Below are positions 32,916 to 43,659 of a stretch of 64,000 nt of DNA, one piece after another. Positions within the stretch are counted from its first letter, which is position 1. Every line of letters begins with the position of its first letter. A program made the translations under genes and the position numbers. The stretch spans positions 476,001-540,000 of the forward strand of contig JAXRKP010000041.1 of assembly GCA_037039925.1 (NCBI GenBank), given 5' to 3'. This stretch comes from Doris montereyensis (taxonomy: Eukaryota; Mollusca; Gastropoda; Nudibranchia; Dorididae). The notes under the pieces were generated by a model. It saw only the letters and a program-made list of their open reading frames with translations. It searched no databases and was not told the origin of the DNA.

Positions 32916-34899
32916 GATCACAGTTTAGCATCACATGTAACAGCATGTAATTGGTCTTTGGTTGGTTAATCTATTAATAAATGTTTTTATTACAGTAGTA
33001 TCAGTCTAAGAACATGTCCCTTAGGAGATTGAAAAAAGGTGTGTTTGTAGACACTGGTAAGTTTCGGAATAAGCATTAACGCACAATGAAATGTTATGAC
33101 TTTGACCATGATTAAATCTAATTCTTACTTTATCTGTCAATCATGCATAAACGACTATCAGTTAAACGAAAAGGCAGGTCAGTCTTTCAGGAGGCGGAAC
33201 TTTATATAGGCAATGACCGTCTGTTTTTACCTGACAAACTTGCAACAAACCATTAAAGTTTGCTCACCCTTCGACATTGGCTGGACATCCCATCTTTGAT
33301 TTAATTGACACTGATGAACGTCAATTGTTTTTTGTAATGTTTGTTTAAGGAATGCTGAATACAGATCATTGATCATTCTGCCGACACAAAACTTTGTGCA
33401 CCATGATGCCGCACTGTCTGCCAGGTAGAATAAGATTCACTGGTAACAATCTATGCTATACCGATGACCATTGTTTACTTTGCATTGGTGGATGACATTC
33501 GCATCCTGTTACCTGGCAGGTAGAGAAGTTTGCTATCAGCGAGCATTTATTACCGTTGGAGGTGTGGCTTGATCATCTACATTTTTTATTTAATTGAAAT
33601 GCCTTGATATTTGAGTGGGGGACAGTGGGAGAAAAAACCATATGTCTTGACAACTTAAATAAGATAGATTTCACGGTATACAATCATGTTGTTAGTCAGT
33701 CCGGGCGTGTTGTTATGGGGTAGATTTAATGAAATATTTCTGTTTCATCAGAATATTGGTGGCAGGTCAACCTAGTGGTGTTGGGGGATGTTCATGCAGA
33801 TACTACTGTATTACTAATAATAATGTTATTTAAAAAATGTTTAGTTCCTTTCAAAGACTTTTTTAACATGAATTTGCCAGATCGACCAAGATGCAAAATC
33901 TTTTAGCAAACTGATAGCTAAAGATGTTGGAAAGCCTCAGACTAAGCTAAGTCCTGTTCAGCATTTGATTATCAGTTCAACTTTTCTGCTTTGCTTTGAA
34001 TTAGAAACTTGGGATAAGCTCATTTCTTTATTTTCCTAATGGTTTGATGGAACTTTACTTCTTAGACTAAGAATGGATTGTTTGTAGGCAAACTGAAGTT
34101 CCTCCTCAGAGACAGACTTTTCACTCTTTTAACAGGGTTTTTCATTGCTGATAAATTCACCTTGAGAAAACTTCATATAATAGACACGAGAATTTCAATA
34201 AATACATAATCAAATGCCACAAGACTTTTGTAAACTACTATCCAATCAAAATCTTTCATAATTTTCGATCTTCATTTGTTGCAGAGCTCCAAATCTTGCA
34301 GTTGAATTAATGGAACTGAATTTTTGAAGTCTCAGAAGAAGAATTTTTGTCTGTGTCAGAGCTTATCAGGAGATGAAGGACGATAAAGTTAGATAACGAA
34401 GTCAATAAGGTTTGTGCCGTCTATTGATCTTAACTTCTTCACCAATCTAGCCGATCCAGCCAATGGGAGAACCCAAAACATTATCTAGGTTATCACAGGA
34501 AGGTTTCAGCCCTTTTTAGGCTTATGAATAAAAGGGATAAAGCAGACAAAAATATCTTTGAATATTTGCCAAAAAGTGTTGAGACCCATGCACAGACTGT
34601 AACAAAGACGATAAATCAAAAATCTATTTGTTATTTTTATTATTACGTATAATATTATTTCTGTCTTGGTGGCCTCTGGGTAGGATTGTGTTTGCCCTAG
34701 GTAAAAGTAAACACCAAATTGTCAATGCGTTTTGGGAAAATATTTTGTGATTTGACAAAGGAAAAAATGTGTACGACCTAGGTTTACAAACCTAGACTTA
34801 CGGTCCTGTTCAGGAAGGTGATTTTCATAAAACTGTGAATGACTTCAACAGAGAAACAAAGACAGCTTATGCTTTATGGAGTCAGAGAGATGTTACAAT

Positions 34900-35575
34900 A
34901 TCACTGTGTCACTTCCATTTCTTTGTGGGTGGTTGCTGAAGTTCCTTTCACTGTGATCTTGTGGATGGTTCCTACTGATAGGTTCTACTTCTTTCCCTAA
35001 AACTGTCAGAAAACTTCCATTTCTCTTGTGGTTTATGTTTCATAATCTGGTAGGTTCTAAACTACTTTCCCTTCAACTGTGTCACTTCCATTTATCTTGT
35101 GGGTGGTTGAATTGATAGGTTCTACTTCTTTCCCTTCACTAATGGAACTGAATTTCTCTTTTTGTCTGGTAGGTTGAAACTTCAGGAAGTCAATAAGGTT
35201 TCCTACTTCTTTCCCTTCACTGTGTCACTTCCATTTCTCTTGTGGGGTAGGTTATCACAACAGGTTCCTTCTTCTTTAGGCTTATGAATAAACTGTGTCA
35301 GACTTCCATTTATTTTGGGGGTGGTTGCTACTGGTAGGTTCTATGTTATTTTTCATTGTGTCACTTCCATTTATCTTCTTAGGCCTCTGCTACTGGTGTT
35401 TGCCCTAATAAAAGTAAACTTCAAATTGTCAGCGTTTCCATAAATATTTGGGTGATTGACAAAGAAAAATGTGTCGACTAGGTTTACCCTAGACTACGGT
35501 CACTTCCATTTCTAAAACTGTGAATGGGTGGTACAAAGACTGCTTATGTTTTATCAGTCAGAGAGATGATTCCCT
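34900..35575. repeat. Mosaic zone mixing the 63-bp repeat with pieces of the upstream flank
   Basis: Fragments of the 63-bp unit (CACTTCCATTTCTCTTGTGG) alternate with fragments of the preceding unique sequence in their original order. Examples: ATGGAACTGAATTT (34311 and 35143), GAAGTCAATAAGGTTT (34399 and 35187), TAGGCTTATGAATAAA (34517 and 35277), GTGTTTGCCCTA (34689 and 35397) and AAAACTGTGAATG (34831 and 35514). Each piece is altered by small indels. Confidence 0.75.
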
Positions 35576-36175
35576 TCACTGTGTCACTTCCATTTCTCTT
35601 GTGGGTGGTTGCCACTGGTAGGTTCTACTTCTTTCCCTTCACTGTGTCACTTCCATTTCTCTTGTGGGTGGTTCCTACTGATAGGTTCTACTTCTTTCCC
35701 TTCACAGTGTCACTTCCATTTCTCTTGTGGGTGGTTGCTACTGGTAGGTTCTACTTCTTTCCCTTCACTATGTCACTTCCATTTCTCTTGTGGGTGGTTT
35801 CCACTGGTAGGTCCTACTTCTTTCCCTTCACTGTGTCACTTCCATTTCTCTTGTGGGTGGTTGTCACTGGTAGGTTCTTCACTGTTCACTTCCCTTCACT
35901 GTGTCACTTCCATTTCTCTTGTGGGTGGTAGCTACTGGTAGGTTCTACTTCTTTCCTTTCACTGTGTCACTTCCATTTCTCTTGTGGGTGGTTGCCACTG
36001 GTAGGTCCTACTTCTTTCCTTTCACTGTGTCACTTCCATTTCTCTTGTGGGTGGTTGTCACTGGTAGGTTCCTACTTCCTTCCCTTCACTGTGTCACTAC
36101 CATTTCTCTTGTGGGTGGTGCTACTGGTAGGTCCTACTTCTTTCCTTTCACTCTTTCACTTATCTTTTATCTTGT
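35566..36175. repeat. 63-bp minisatellite in SKA2 intron 3
   Basis: About ten copies of a 63-bp unit (CCCTTCACTGTGTCACTTCC, then ATTTCTCTTGTGGGTGGTT and a CTACTGGTAGGTTCTACTTC end). The unit is 21 codons, so a long open frame with PFTVSLPFLLWVVATGRFYF repeats appears. It is a repeat artefact and lacks flanking splice sites of its own. It ends about 360 bp before exon 4. Confidence 0.95.
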
Positions 36176-36330
36176 TGTTTCCTAGTTTCCTCTTAATTCA
36201 CCCTTACATCACCTCGATGGTGGACATGGTGGATGGGGTAAATTTCAATTATACAAAAACCCAAAACCATTTCTCATTCGTTGTGCTGCTTCCTCTTAAT
36301 TCACCCTGAAATCAGTGTATATGGTTGACA
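36176..36330. repeat. Duplicated SINE-3'-end-like motif
   Basis: TTCCTCTTAATTCACCCT occurs at about 36188 and 36290. Related ends with a GGTGGATGGGGTAAA string occur at 42245-42300 and near 49895, so this is probably the tail of a SINE. Confidence 0.5.
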
Positions 36331-36534
36331 GCTTAAATTTCGATGACACGAACACACATATATCGCATGTCATTGAAAATTTGTTAGACACATAGTTTAC
36401 TCAATTGGAATTAAGTTGAGATAAGTCACGTCTTCAAGCATAACATTTGCGATAGCTCTTGATGCTCAGAACTTTATCTGAAAGTGAAAACAACTTTACT
36501 TTGCATTAACATTCTTCGTGTCATGCAATTTCAG

Positions 36535-36578
36535 GTGTATCAGGCTTTGTGGCAGTTCTTCAAAGAAGAGAAAAACAC
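36535..36578 (+). CDS. ska2: SKA2 homologue, exon 4 (short)
   Basis: 44 nt between a good acceptor (GTGTCATGCAATTTCAG) and a consensus donor (AC|GTGAGT). In phase 0 it encodes VYQALWQFFKEEKN plus two bases, ending in phase 2, which the exon at 46935 completes. Sequence similarity to other SKA2 proteins is weak here. The assignment rests on splice sites, phase, and the total length it gives. The third frame is also open (VSGFVAVLQRREKH, phase 1 to 0) and would fit the 39730 exon, but no phase-1 partner upstream was found. Confidence 0.68.
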
Positions 36579-36659
36579 GTGAGTTTTTGCCATGATCTCT
36601 AATTCACTGTCAGCTGTCAAGCCTTATTAAAAGCATATGTGCTATGCTGACTTCTGTTG

Positions 36660-36905
36660 GGGGCAAGATGGCCAAGTGGTTAATAGGCTTTGCTCTGTGA
36701 CCCAGAGGTACTGGGTTTGAGCTCCACTTCAGGCATTTCATTTTTATTTCCTTGGGCAAGAAACTTTACCCTATTTGCTCACTTGGACAATAAGGGAAAT
36801 CCTGTTGCATTGAGTGTAAACTCGACAATAGTATATATTCCTTTCTCTAAAGAAACAGGAATGCCAGGTGCGACACCTTTCTGTGCCCGCATGGACAGCA
36901 CGAAT
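36660..36905 (+). mobile_element. tRNA-derived SINE (family C)
   Basis: The head AAGATGGCCAAGTGGTTAAT resembles the 5' half of a Leu/Ser tRNA (A box TGGCCAAGTGG), with GGGTTTGAGCTCC as a degenerate B box about 45 bp later. The body has no relation to families A or B. It lies in the SKA2 intron 4 region, so it is not a functional tRNA gene: no acceptor-stem partner is visible. Confidence 0.65.
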
Positions 36906-37258
36906 TTACACAATTAATGATACACTCAAAAACGCTTCATTCGAAACTCATTGGACTAGAGAGTTCTCTTCAGATATTTTCCGACTATCAGATCATCATA
37001 GGGACACCACTGCAGGGAGACACTTTTGTATTTTCAGCTATTTCTCTTGTACTGACACAATCATGCATCTACCTGTGCCATTTCTTTGGTATTTTCTTTG
37101 TTTTGTTTTTGTTTGTAAGAAAGGCTAGGTGTAAAGTCTTGAGGTTGCTTTTGGTTTTCTTCCAGTAAGTTCTAGGTTTGAATTAGGCTGGCTGGGAATA
37201 GAATTTTTTCGGACTAGAGGTAAATTTCGGATTAAAGTAGAGTGAAAGATCAGATTAG

Positions 37259-37291
37259 TGTGTGTGTGTGTGTGTGTGTGTGGGGGGGGGT
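37259..37291. repeat. (TG)n with G run
   Basis: About 12 TG units followed by nine G. The surrounding sequence from 36905 to 37515 has no other recognised feature. Confidence 0.9.
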
Positions 37292-37516
37292 TATGAAGTA
37301 AAAATTGTGAGTCGCCAAAAGAGAGAGAAAGTGGACAAGGGAGTTCCATCTAGTCACATGTTAGTGTTAGGTACTAAACATATGCAAAAATGTGAAGATA
37401 GTCAACTCATGACAATTACAATTCAATAACCAAAAACAAAAAATAATAAACAGTGCAGAATGCCTCTAGGTGTAGCTATAGATGTTTAATTGCAATGGAA
37501 AGAACAGCATAATGTA

Positions 37517-37800
37517 CAGTGGTCTTCACCTAACGTCCCACTGCCTGACGACCCAATCAGTTTACCATCTCACCTATTTCAGGATACCAACATTTTTTTC
37601 CATATAAATTCACCCCTAACATCCCACTGTCTGACGACCCAATCAGTTTACCATCTCACCTATTTCAGGATACCAACATTTTTTTCCCATATAAATTCAC
37701 CCCTAACATCCCACTGTCTGACGACCCAATCAGTTTACCATCTCACCTATTTCAGGATACCAACATTTTTCCCCATATAAATTCACCCCTAACATCCTAC
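37517..37800. repeat. 87-bp tandem repeat starting from a MITE-like end
   Basis: Three full copies plus a part of an 87-bp unit (ACATCCCACTGTCTGACGAC, CCAATCAGTTTACCATCTCA, ATTTCAGGATACCAACATT). The first copy begins TA-CAGTGGTCTTCACCTAACG, which looks like a pogo-type terminal inverted repeat. No mirrored right end was found. From 37830 to 38400 nothing is recognised. Confidence 0.85.
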
Positions 37801-38414
37801 TCTCATTCTGGCTAACATCCCACTTTTTGGGGCGGAGTCGAGGCATACTTGATTATTTATTGAAGCATTGTCACTCAATCTTTTCACAGAAAGGCGAGGA
37901 GAATAACTTCCTTTATTGAAAACAATTCATAGGAAGATAATTAAATTTGCCACATGGACATGGTACATGTAATAACTTATCCATGGTGTGATGTCTATAG
38001 ACACTAAGCTCCATCTTATTGGGCTGAACAAAAGAACCGTTCGTCGCTCTCGCCTATCACCTGATTGATCGTTTCATTACGTTCTATTATTGTTCAGTGC
38101 AAACGTGTTGACCAGTCGACTCGCTGAAAGATGGCGGGTAGACAGTGATTGAATAACAGCTCAAACCTGGCCATTCTATTCATGCACGATCATCCTACTC
38201 AGACCAGACGTATGTCGCCCTTGCATCCCTCATCCCCATGCACATCTCCCTAATTTTAATGGTCGACAGAGTGATTGACAAGGTTGGCCCATATGTTAGT
38301 CGCCCTTTTATCCTTCATGCCCTGGCATAGCTCCGTAATTTTATTGGTGTCTGTGAAACATACAAATTAGAGCATTCATTTGATGATATGCCTCTTGTAG
38401 TCATCACAGTATTC

Positions 38415-39130
38415 AGTTTTATTACTTACTTACTGACTTACTTAATAACCGTTACCTGCTTTTTGTTTATTTAATTACTTATATACTTTATTATTTAATT
38501 ACTTAATAACTTACTTAATTACTTACTTACTGACTTACTTAATTACTTACTTATTACTTATTACTTACTTACTTACTGCCTTTCTTAATTACTTCCTTAC
38601 CTACTTTCTTGTTTATGTAATTACATATTTACTTACTAAATTACTTGCTTACTTGTTTACTTACTAAATCCTTACTTACTTACTTATTTAGTTACTAAAT
38701 TACTTACTTAATTACTTACTTACTTATTTTTACTTACTTTGTTAACTTACTTATTTACTTACTAAATTACTTACTTACTTATTTATTTACTAAATTACTT
38801 ACTTACTAAATTTCTTATTTACTTAATTACTTACTTACAGGCTTACTTAATGACTTACTTACTACTTACTTACTTACTTCCTTACTTCTTTTCCTGCTTT
38901 CTTGCTTATGTAATTACGTATTTACTTACTTAAATACTTACTTACTTATTTACTTACTAAAGTAATGGCTGACTTATTTATTTTCTTTGTTTACTTACTT
39001 ATCTAGTTACAGTTTTCATTACTAAATTTACTTACTTACAGATTTCATTACTAAATTTACTTACTTACAGATTTCATTACTAAATTTACTTACTTACAGA
39101 TTTCGTTACTAAACCTACTTACTTACACCT
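38415..39130. repeat. Degenerate (TTAC)n tetranucleotide array with a 33-bp higher-order repeat
   Basis: Over 700 bp of TTAC units with ATTTAC/AAATTAC variants. Near its end, AGATTTCATTACTAAATTTA recurs about every 33 bp (39008-39115). Confidence 0.93.
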
Positions 39131-39244
39131 ATCATCACTTGTCTACCTACTCACCGCACATAGTTTGCCAGATGTCCTTATTGTCATGTAGGGCAGCATC
39201 AGTGTTCCTCCACTTGTCTCAAATTGTGAGGCTATTACTATTAT

Positions 39245-39570
39245 AAATAAGCAGGCAAGGTGTGGGCCTCTCAACCAACAAAAGGTCATGGGTTCAAACC
39301 CCGACTGTTGCCCAATTTACTCAAACTTTTTTTCGAATAAAATCTAAGCCCCCATCCACCCATGGTCCAAGTAGGTGGATCGACACCTAGTCCCATCGCA
39401 AACGGATGATTAAAAGGAGGTTGCATGTGCAGATCACAACCCTCTGTGCACGTTAAAGATCCTTTTGGCTGTTTCCAGGGCAGTCTGGAGGGAGGGAAAA
39501 AATCCTACCAAAACCTCAGACTCAGAGATCACCTTAGTTATGGATGTGGGTACAACAATCAAATCAAAGT
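39245..39570 (+). mobile_element. SINE family B, nearly full copy
   Basis: The tRNA-like head AGGCAAGGTGTGGGCCTCTC and B box GGGTTCAAACC are followed by the family core GGTCCAAGTAGGTGGATCGA and CACCTAGTCCCATCGCAAAC, then CACGTTAAAGATCC, AATCCTACCAAAACC, GAGATCACCTTAGTTATGG. Other copies are at 9335, 28100, 42010, 42683 and 43160. It ends about 160 bp before candidate exon A. Confidence 0.85.
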
Positions 39571-39729
39571 GGATGACATTTGATTCAGAACGGGGCCCAG
39601 AATGACTTAGACCCGTGTTTCCCTTTGTGATTGAACTTGTCACATACATAGAGTAAACAAAAAAAGAAATTTCAAGCTTAACTTTAAATCTGTGTTAATG
39701 CATTGGTGATTTTGTAATTTCACTCTCAG

Positions 39730-39804
39730 GGAATGTTGAATCCGAAAGACATGAAAACAATGGGACTGAGGGTCTCGGGAGCCACAGGTCAAGCCAAACT
39801 AAAG
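39730..39804 (+). CDS. Candidate exon A of an alternative SKA2 C-terminus or an unrecognised gene
   Basis: 75 nt, phase 0 to 0, between acceptor TTTCACTCTCAG and donor GTAAAG. It encodes GMLNPKDMKTMGLRVSGATG, then QAKLK. It joins in frame to 42434. It is phase-compatible with SKA2 exon 3 (skipping exon 4) but not with exon 4, after which it would hit a stop at once. I do not recognise the sequence. The D-[IM]-K spacing followed by a K...L..L..C helix in the next exon faintly recalls the C-terminal winged-helix domain of SKA1; this is only an impression. Confidence 0.45.
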
Positions 39805-40139
39805 GTAAAGTAGGAATTTCTTATTTGTTTACATTCAATTCAGCTTGCCTTTTGGGGGATGGCGGGAGGGGGGGGGGGGTCCCTGAGGCACTTGTTGTCG
39901 AAAGGTGTCGTCCGACATGAATATGAGGGAGCTGGGGAAGTTGAAACAGGGTCGATAAGAAGTAGTTGAGACAGTGTAGGCCAGACGTGACACTGTCTAA
40001 GACTGTGCTAGACATGGAAGAAGACTGACACACTAGTGACACATTTGCCCCAGTCCTAGCATTACTGCCACGCTGCCAGCGTGCCACCTGTTCTCATGTT
40101 ATTGTTACTTCTGATGGAAAATCAACAAAAGTCTCGTTT

Positions 40140-40333
40140 TAAGGCCTCTAATGGATAAGTATGAAGTTGGCTTACAGAGATAAAAGCGTGTCTTTACACG
40201 TGTTGACTGTGTCTTTACACACTGTTATTATAAAGTAAAAATTCTGTCAACAGAGGAAAGCTGTGTTTATGTAAAAATTCTGGAAGCGTGTGTTTAGGCT
40301 TTTATGAAGTGTGCGTTTATCCAACGATTGCTG
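40140..40333 (-). mobile_element. Pogo-like MITE fragment, inverted relative of 30703-31482
   Basis: Reverse-complement similarity to about 30703-30870: GCGTTTATCCAACGATTGCTG adjoins TA at 40334-40335, and CTTTTATGAAGTGTGCG and AAAGCGTGTCTTTACAC match internal parts. GGCCTCTAATG near 40143 matches the CATTAGAGGCC stretch near 30860. Only the outer third is present. Confidence 0.8.
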
Positions 40334-40639
40334 TATTATCCTACTCTTTTCTAGGTTTTCATGAGAAAAGACATAGAAATAAAGGAAAAATTAGTTTCAA
40401 CTATGATTTTCTCAATATCAAATTTTTGACTGTTTTTTTGCTAAGTATTTTTAAAATTTTCGACAGATTCGTTTGACATTTGGCATACAGCTGCTTTATA
40501 TCATAAGGTTAAAGATCTACGTATGGGATTTTTGATATCTTTCGTATTGATTATCATTAGTGAAGGAGAGATAATTACAAAGGATTCACCGTTCAAGGAT
40601 TTATACAAGGTCTCTCATGGCCTTGGGTGCTGAGATGTG

Positions 40640-40740
40640 AATTTGTACAAATTTGTGTGTATTTGTATGAATTTGTGTGGATTTGTACAAATTTGTGTGT
40701 ATTTGTATATGTTGCTATGAATTTGTGTGTATTTGTGTCA
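40640..40740. repeat. Short tandem repeat GAATTTGTGTG / TATTTGTA
   Basis: About nine units of 10-12 bp such as AATTTGTGTGTATTTGTA. Not coding in any convincing way. Confidence 0.8.
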
Positions 40741-40829
40741 AGTAAAAACATTGTATTGTCTGAGTCTCAGATTAGTAGAATTGGCTCGTCATGCGAGTAT
40801 AGTATTGTATGGTGTATGTAAAGTAAAGT

Positions 40830-41160
40830 AAAGTTCCTCTGAGGCCACACAACCCATAGAATTAACCCCCCCCCCCCCCCCCACCCCGGTTTCTAAAGCG
40901 TGAAGCGGAACAGGTGATAATAATAATTGAATAATCATGTCCTGGACATAATGCTGGTACCATGTCCCAAGTTTTTACTCCCAAAAGCTGAGGATTGTAT
41001 TTTTACCTGTTTACACCTGGGTCGAGTAGAGAAATTGTGTGTTAAGTGTCTTTTTTCAAGGAGCGCAACATGGGGAGAGCTAACATAGCTAGGATTTGAA
41101 CCCGGGACCCCATGATCCCAAGATCCCAAATTCGACAGCCTCATCACTAGGCCACCAGCA
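40830..41160 (-). mobile_element. tRNA-derived SINE (family A), minus strand
   Basis: In reverse complement: GGTGGCCTAGTGATGAGGCT, then ATCATGGGGTCCCGGGTTCAAATCC (B box GGGTTCAAATC), CTAGCTATGTTAGCTC, a body with CACACAATTTCTC, and a tail with GCTTCACGCTTTAGAAACCG and CTATGGGTTGTG. The same layout as 21772-22074, interrupted by a C homopolymer near 40867-40882. Confidence 0.85.
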
Positions 41161-41227
41161 CTGTGTGTAGTGTGTATGTGTGAGCTAAGCCTAGCGCTGT
41201 TGCTCTGCCATTTTGTTACTCTGCTAG

Positions 41228-41960
41228 TTGCATAGCTGCCAACCAGTACATAAAAAAACGTATTTAGTACGTTTTATTTTTGCTTTTGAGTCAGCAAGCT
41301 TGTGTTTACCTTGAAAAAGTAGAGTAGTGACTGGATAATAATTGCACTCTGTATAATTGCACAAGTACATGCTGTTGGCTTGTGAGATTTTTTTCTTTCT
41401 ATTTAATAAATGTCCATAAATACACGCCAGGTATGCCTAATTGCACACGCAAAACTACAAAACTGTGACAACATCTGTGAAGTAATTCACCCTCTGCATT
41501 AAAATAAAAAAAAAAGAAAAAGGAAATAGAGAAAGAGTGAAAATCAACTGTCTGAATAGGAAAACCCTTGCCACGTCCCACGTATGTAGAGCAATGTGTG
41601 CTCATCTCACCGGAGCCTGCCGTGTGGTCCATAGAGTAGACTCCCATGTCACCAACACACAGAATGAGTAGCTGATACAATTATACCCACTTTTAGGAGT
41701 TGCTTGGATAACTTTTTCATATTTGCATAGTATGCGCAATCGCACACGTTTTCTCTTCTCCCAAACGGCGTGTAATTATCCATCGATTGTTGTTTGAGTA
41801 TGAGGCTCAACTGTAATTTTTGCGTAAATAGAAACCCTAAGTCAATGGCAGAGATCCTGAGAGATTAGGATGAATGTCCCTGGATGCCATTCTGAGTTTT
41901 CAAAACTACCGCCGTCGCACTTCACCAGAGAGGCCAGCGATTGGCAGACTTTTTGTTATT
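41228..41960. mobile_element. TIR element (ATAGCTGCCAACC type), truncated copy split by a MITE
   Basis: Starts ATAGCTGCCAACC at about 41230 and is related to 45239-45617 (AAAAAAACGTATTT block, CAATGGCAGAG block, GAGGCCAGCGAT block). A roughly 470-bp insertion separates the first block from the others. The right terminal repeat is missing. Confidence 0.65.
41322..41793. mobile_element. Pogo-like MITE (TIR type GGATAATAATTGCAC) nested in another element
   Basis: Left end GAGTAGTGACTGGATAATAA, right end in reverse complement CAACAATCGATGGATAATTA. Its right part contains TGCGCAATCGCACACGTTTT and CCCAAACGGCGTGTAA, analogous to the right end of 30703-31482 (CCCAAAGGGCGTTCG). The element without insertion is represented at 45239-45617. 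Confidence 0.7.
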
Positions 41961-42195
41961 TTCCTGCAATCACAATCACAAGCCGGGGATCTGAGGTCAC
42001 GATTTGAGCTTTTGTAGGGGACTTGGTAGTCCAGAGGCAACGTGTCGGGTTCTCAACCAAAAGGTAGTGGGTTGAGCCCCGCCAATGGTTCAAAAACTTT
42101 CTCTTTTTTTTTTTTTTTTTAGCAAATTCTACCTCCCCTGGTCCAGGTAGGGGGATTGACACCTAGTCCCATGCAACAGATGGTGAATGGGGTAA
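41960..42195 (+). mobile_element. SINE family B-like copy with duplicated leader
   Basis: GGGGACTTGGTAGTCCAGAG, GGGTTGAGCCCCGCCAATGG, a T-rich run, then GGTCCAGGTAGGGGGATTGA and CACCTAGTCCCATGC. The upstream leader CAATCACAAGCCGGGGATCT recurs at about 43125, so the unit at 41965-42110 is duplicated at 43122-43255. Confidence 0.75.
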
Positions 42196-42433
42196 ACAAA
42201 CAAATAATCAGCTGTGCAATTAACAATCATTACAAGTCTTCAATTTATCTGTTTCCTTTAACTCACCTTGAGATCACCACAGATGGTGGATGGGGTAAAG
42301 AAAGAAACAATCAGCTATGGAATTAGATATATCGTATTTAAAAAGATGTTCATTTCTTCTTCTTATAAGAATGATACTGGTATAAACAATTTTGATGAAA
42401 TCTTTCTTGTATCTTTTTTCTTTTTTTCACTAG

Positions 42434-42493
42434 GTTCTGCGTGCCCTCAAAATTTGCCAGATCAACAAAAATGGTGACGTCAAGCTTGTATGA
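42434..42493 (+). CDS. Candidate terminal exon B partnering exon A
   Basis: 60 nt, entering in phase 0 from a very strong acceptor (a long T-rich tract ending CACTAG). It encodes VLRALKICQINKNGDVKLV and a TGA stop at 42491-42493. With exon A the two give a 44-residue C-terminal segment. If attached to SKA2 exon 3 the isoform would be 115 residues. No canonical polyadenylation signal was noticed in the next 300 bp. Confidence 0.45.
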   Translation, partial: VLRALKICQINKNGDVKLV

Positions 42494-42682
42494 ATTCCAC
42501 CAACACGTGTACCGCTGTGTCTTTCTCCCGGTGTGTTCATCAAAAAGAAGAAAAAAATCCTTCAAACCAAAAAGAAACGGTTAAAACGACTTTGAAATTT
42601 CTCATTTCCTTATCATTGAATATCAAGTCAGTGTTGGGACTGAGAAGAATTTTATCTTTCACATATTATCCATCACCCTAAA

Positions 42683-42995
42683 TGGTGGACCTGGTGGCCT
42701 GGAGGCAAGGTGTCAGCCTCTTGACCAAAAAGGTCATGGGTTTGTGCCTGCCTGACAAGTGGAAAAAGGTTTTCAAGTTTTTCTCTTCCAAATCCACCCC
42801 ACCTGGTCCAGGTAGATGGATCGACACTTAGTCCCATTGGAGATGGACGTTAGAAATAAGGTCTGTGTGCATATCACAACATTCGGAGCATGTTAAAGAT
42901 CCCAAAGGTAATTCAGGCAAATAAAAAAGAAAAATCTTACCAAAAACCTTGAGATCACCTTGGCTGTGAATGCGGGTAAAATGAAATGAAATAAA
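42683..42995 (+). mobile_element. SINE family B, full copy
   Basis: ACCTGGTGGCCTGGAGGCAA head, GGGTTTGTGCC degenerate B box, then GGTCCAGGTAGATGGATCGA, GCATGTTAAAGATCCC, AAATCTTACCAAAAACC and GAGATCACCTTGGCTGTGAA, ending in an AAATGAAATGAAATAAAA tail. Confidence 0.85.
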
Positions 42996-43121
42996 AACTA
43001 TCGCTCATAAAAAGGCGGAGATCAAGTTACGTCATATGGTGCTGTGCATATATGCACATTCTAATTCATTTCAATATTTGTTGGTGCTCTGGTTCTGGAA
43101 TAGGACGAAACTTTTGAGCTC

Positions 43122-43255
43122 ACAATCACAAGCCAGGGATCTGAGGTCAGGATTTGAGCGTTTGTAGGGGACTTGGTAGTCAGGGAGTCCAAAAGGTAGT
43201 GGGTTCGAGCCCGCCAATGGTTAAAAAACTTCCTCTTTTTTATATAGTAAATTCT
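43122..43255 (+). mobile_element. SINE family B-like head fragment
   Basis: Direct repeat of 41965-42110: CAATCACAAGCCAGGGATCT, GGGGACTTGGTAGTC, GTGGGTTCGAGCCCGCCAAT. The body is replaced by the (ATT)n array that follows. Confidence 0.75.
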
Positions 43256-43256
43256 A

Positions 43257-43506
<250 letters not shown>

Positions 43507-43659
43507 CATTCATATGATATGCAGAATACACAATATTATGTTATTGTAATAAATGTTATGTCACAAAGTTCACATTTGCAAAAGACAGCAATAATTTTTT
43601 CAACTTTGTATATTGTATTGTTATTATTATTAAGGATAATATACATGTAATTTGTAGTA

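Noticed and set aside
33892..34020. Possible SKA2 exon after TTTGCCAG near 33890 (IDQDAKSFSKLIAKDVGKPQ)
   Set aside because: No donor site follows before the frame loses protein character, and the SKA2 exon chain is already complete without it.
35524..36185. Open frame with PFTVSLPFLLWVVATGRFYF repeats as a membrane protein
   Set aside because: Translation of a 63-bp minisatellite (21 codons); open in two frames, with no gene context.
36535..36578. Reading exon 4 in its third frame to join it to the 39.7-kb exon
   Set aside because: It needs an upstream exon ending in phase 1, which SKA2 exon 3 does not provide and which I could not find.
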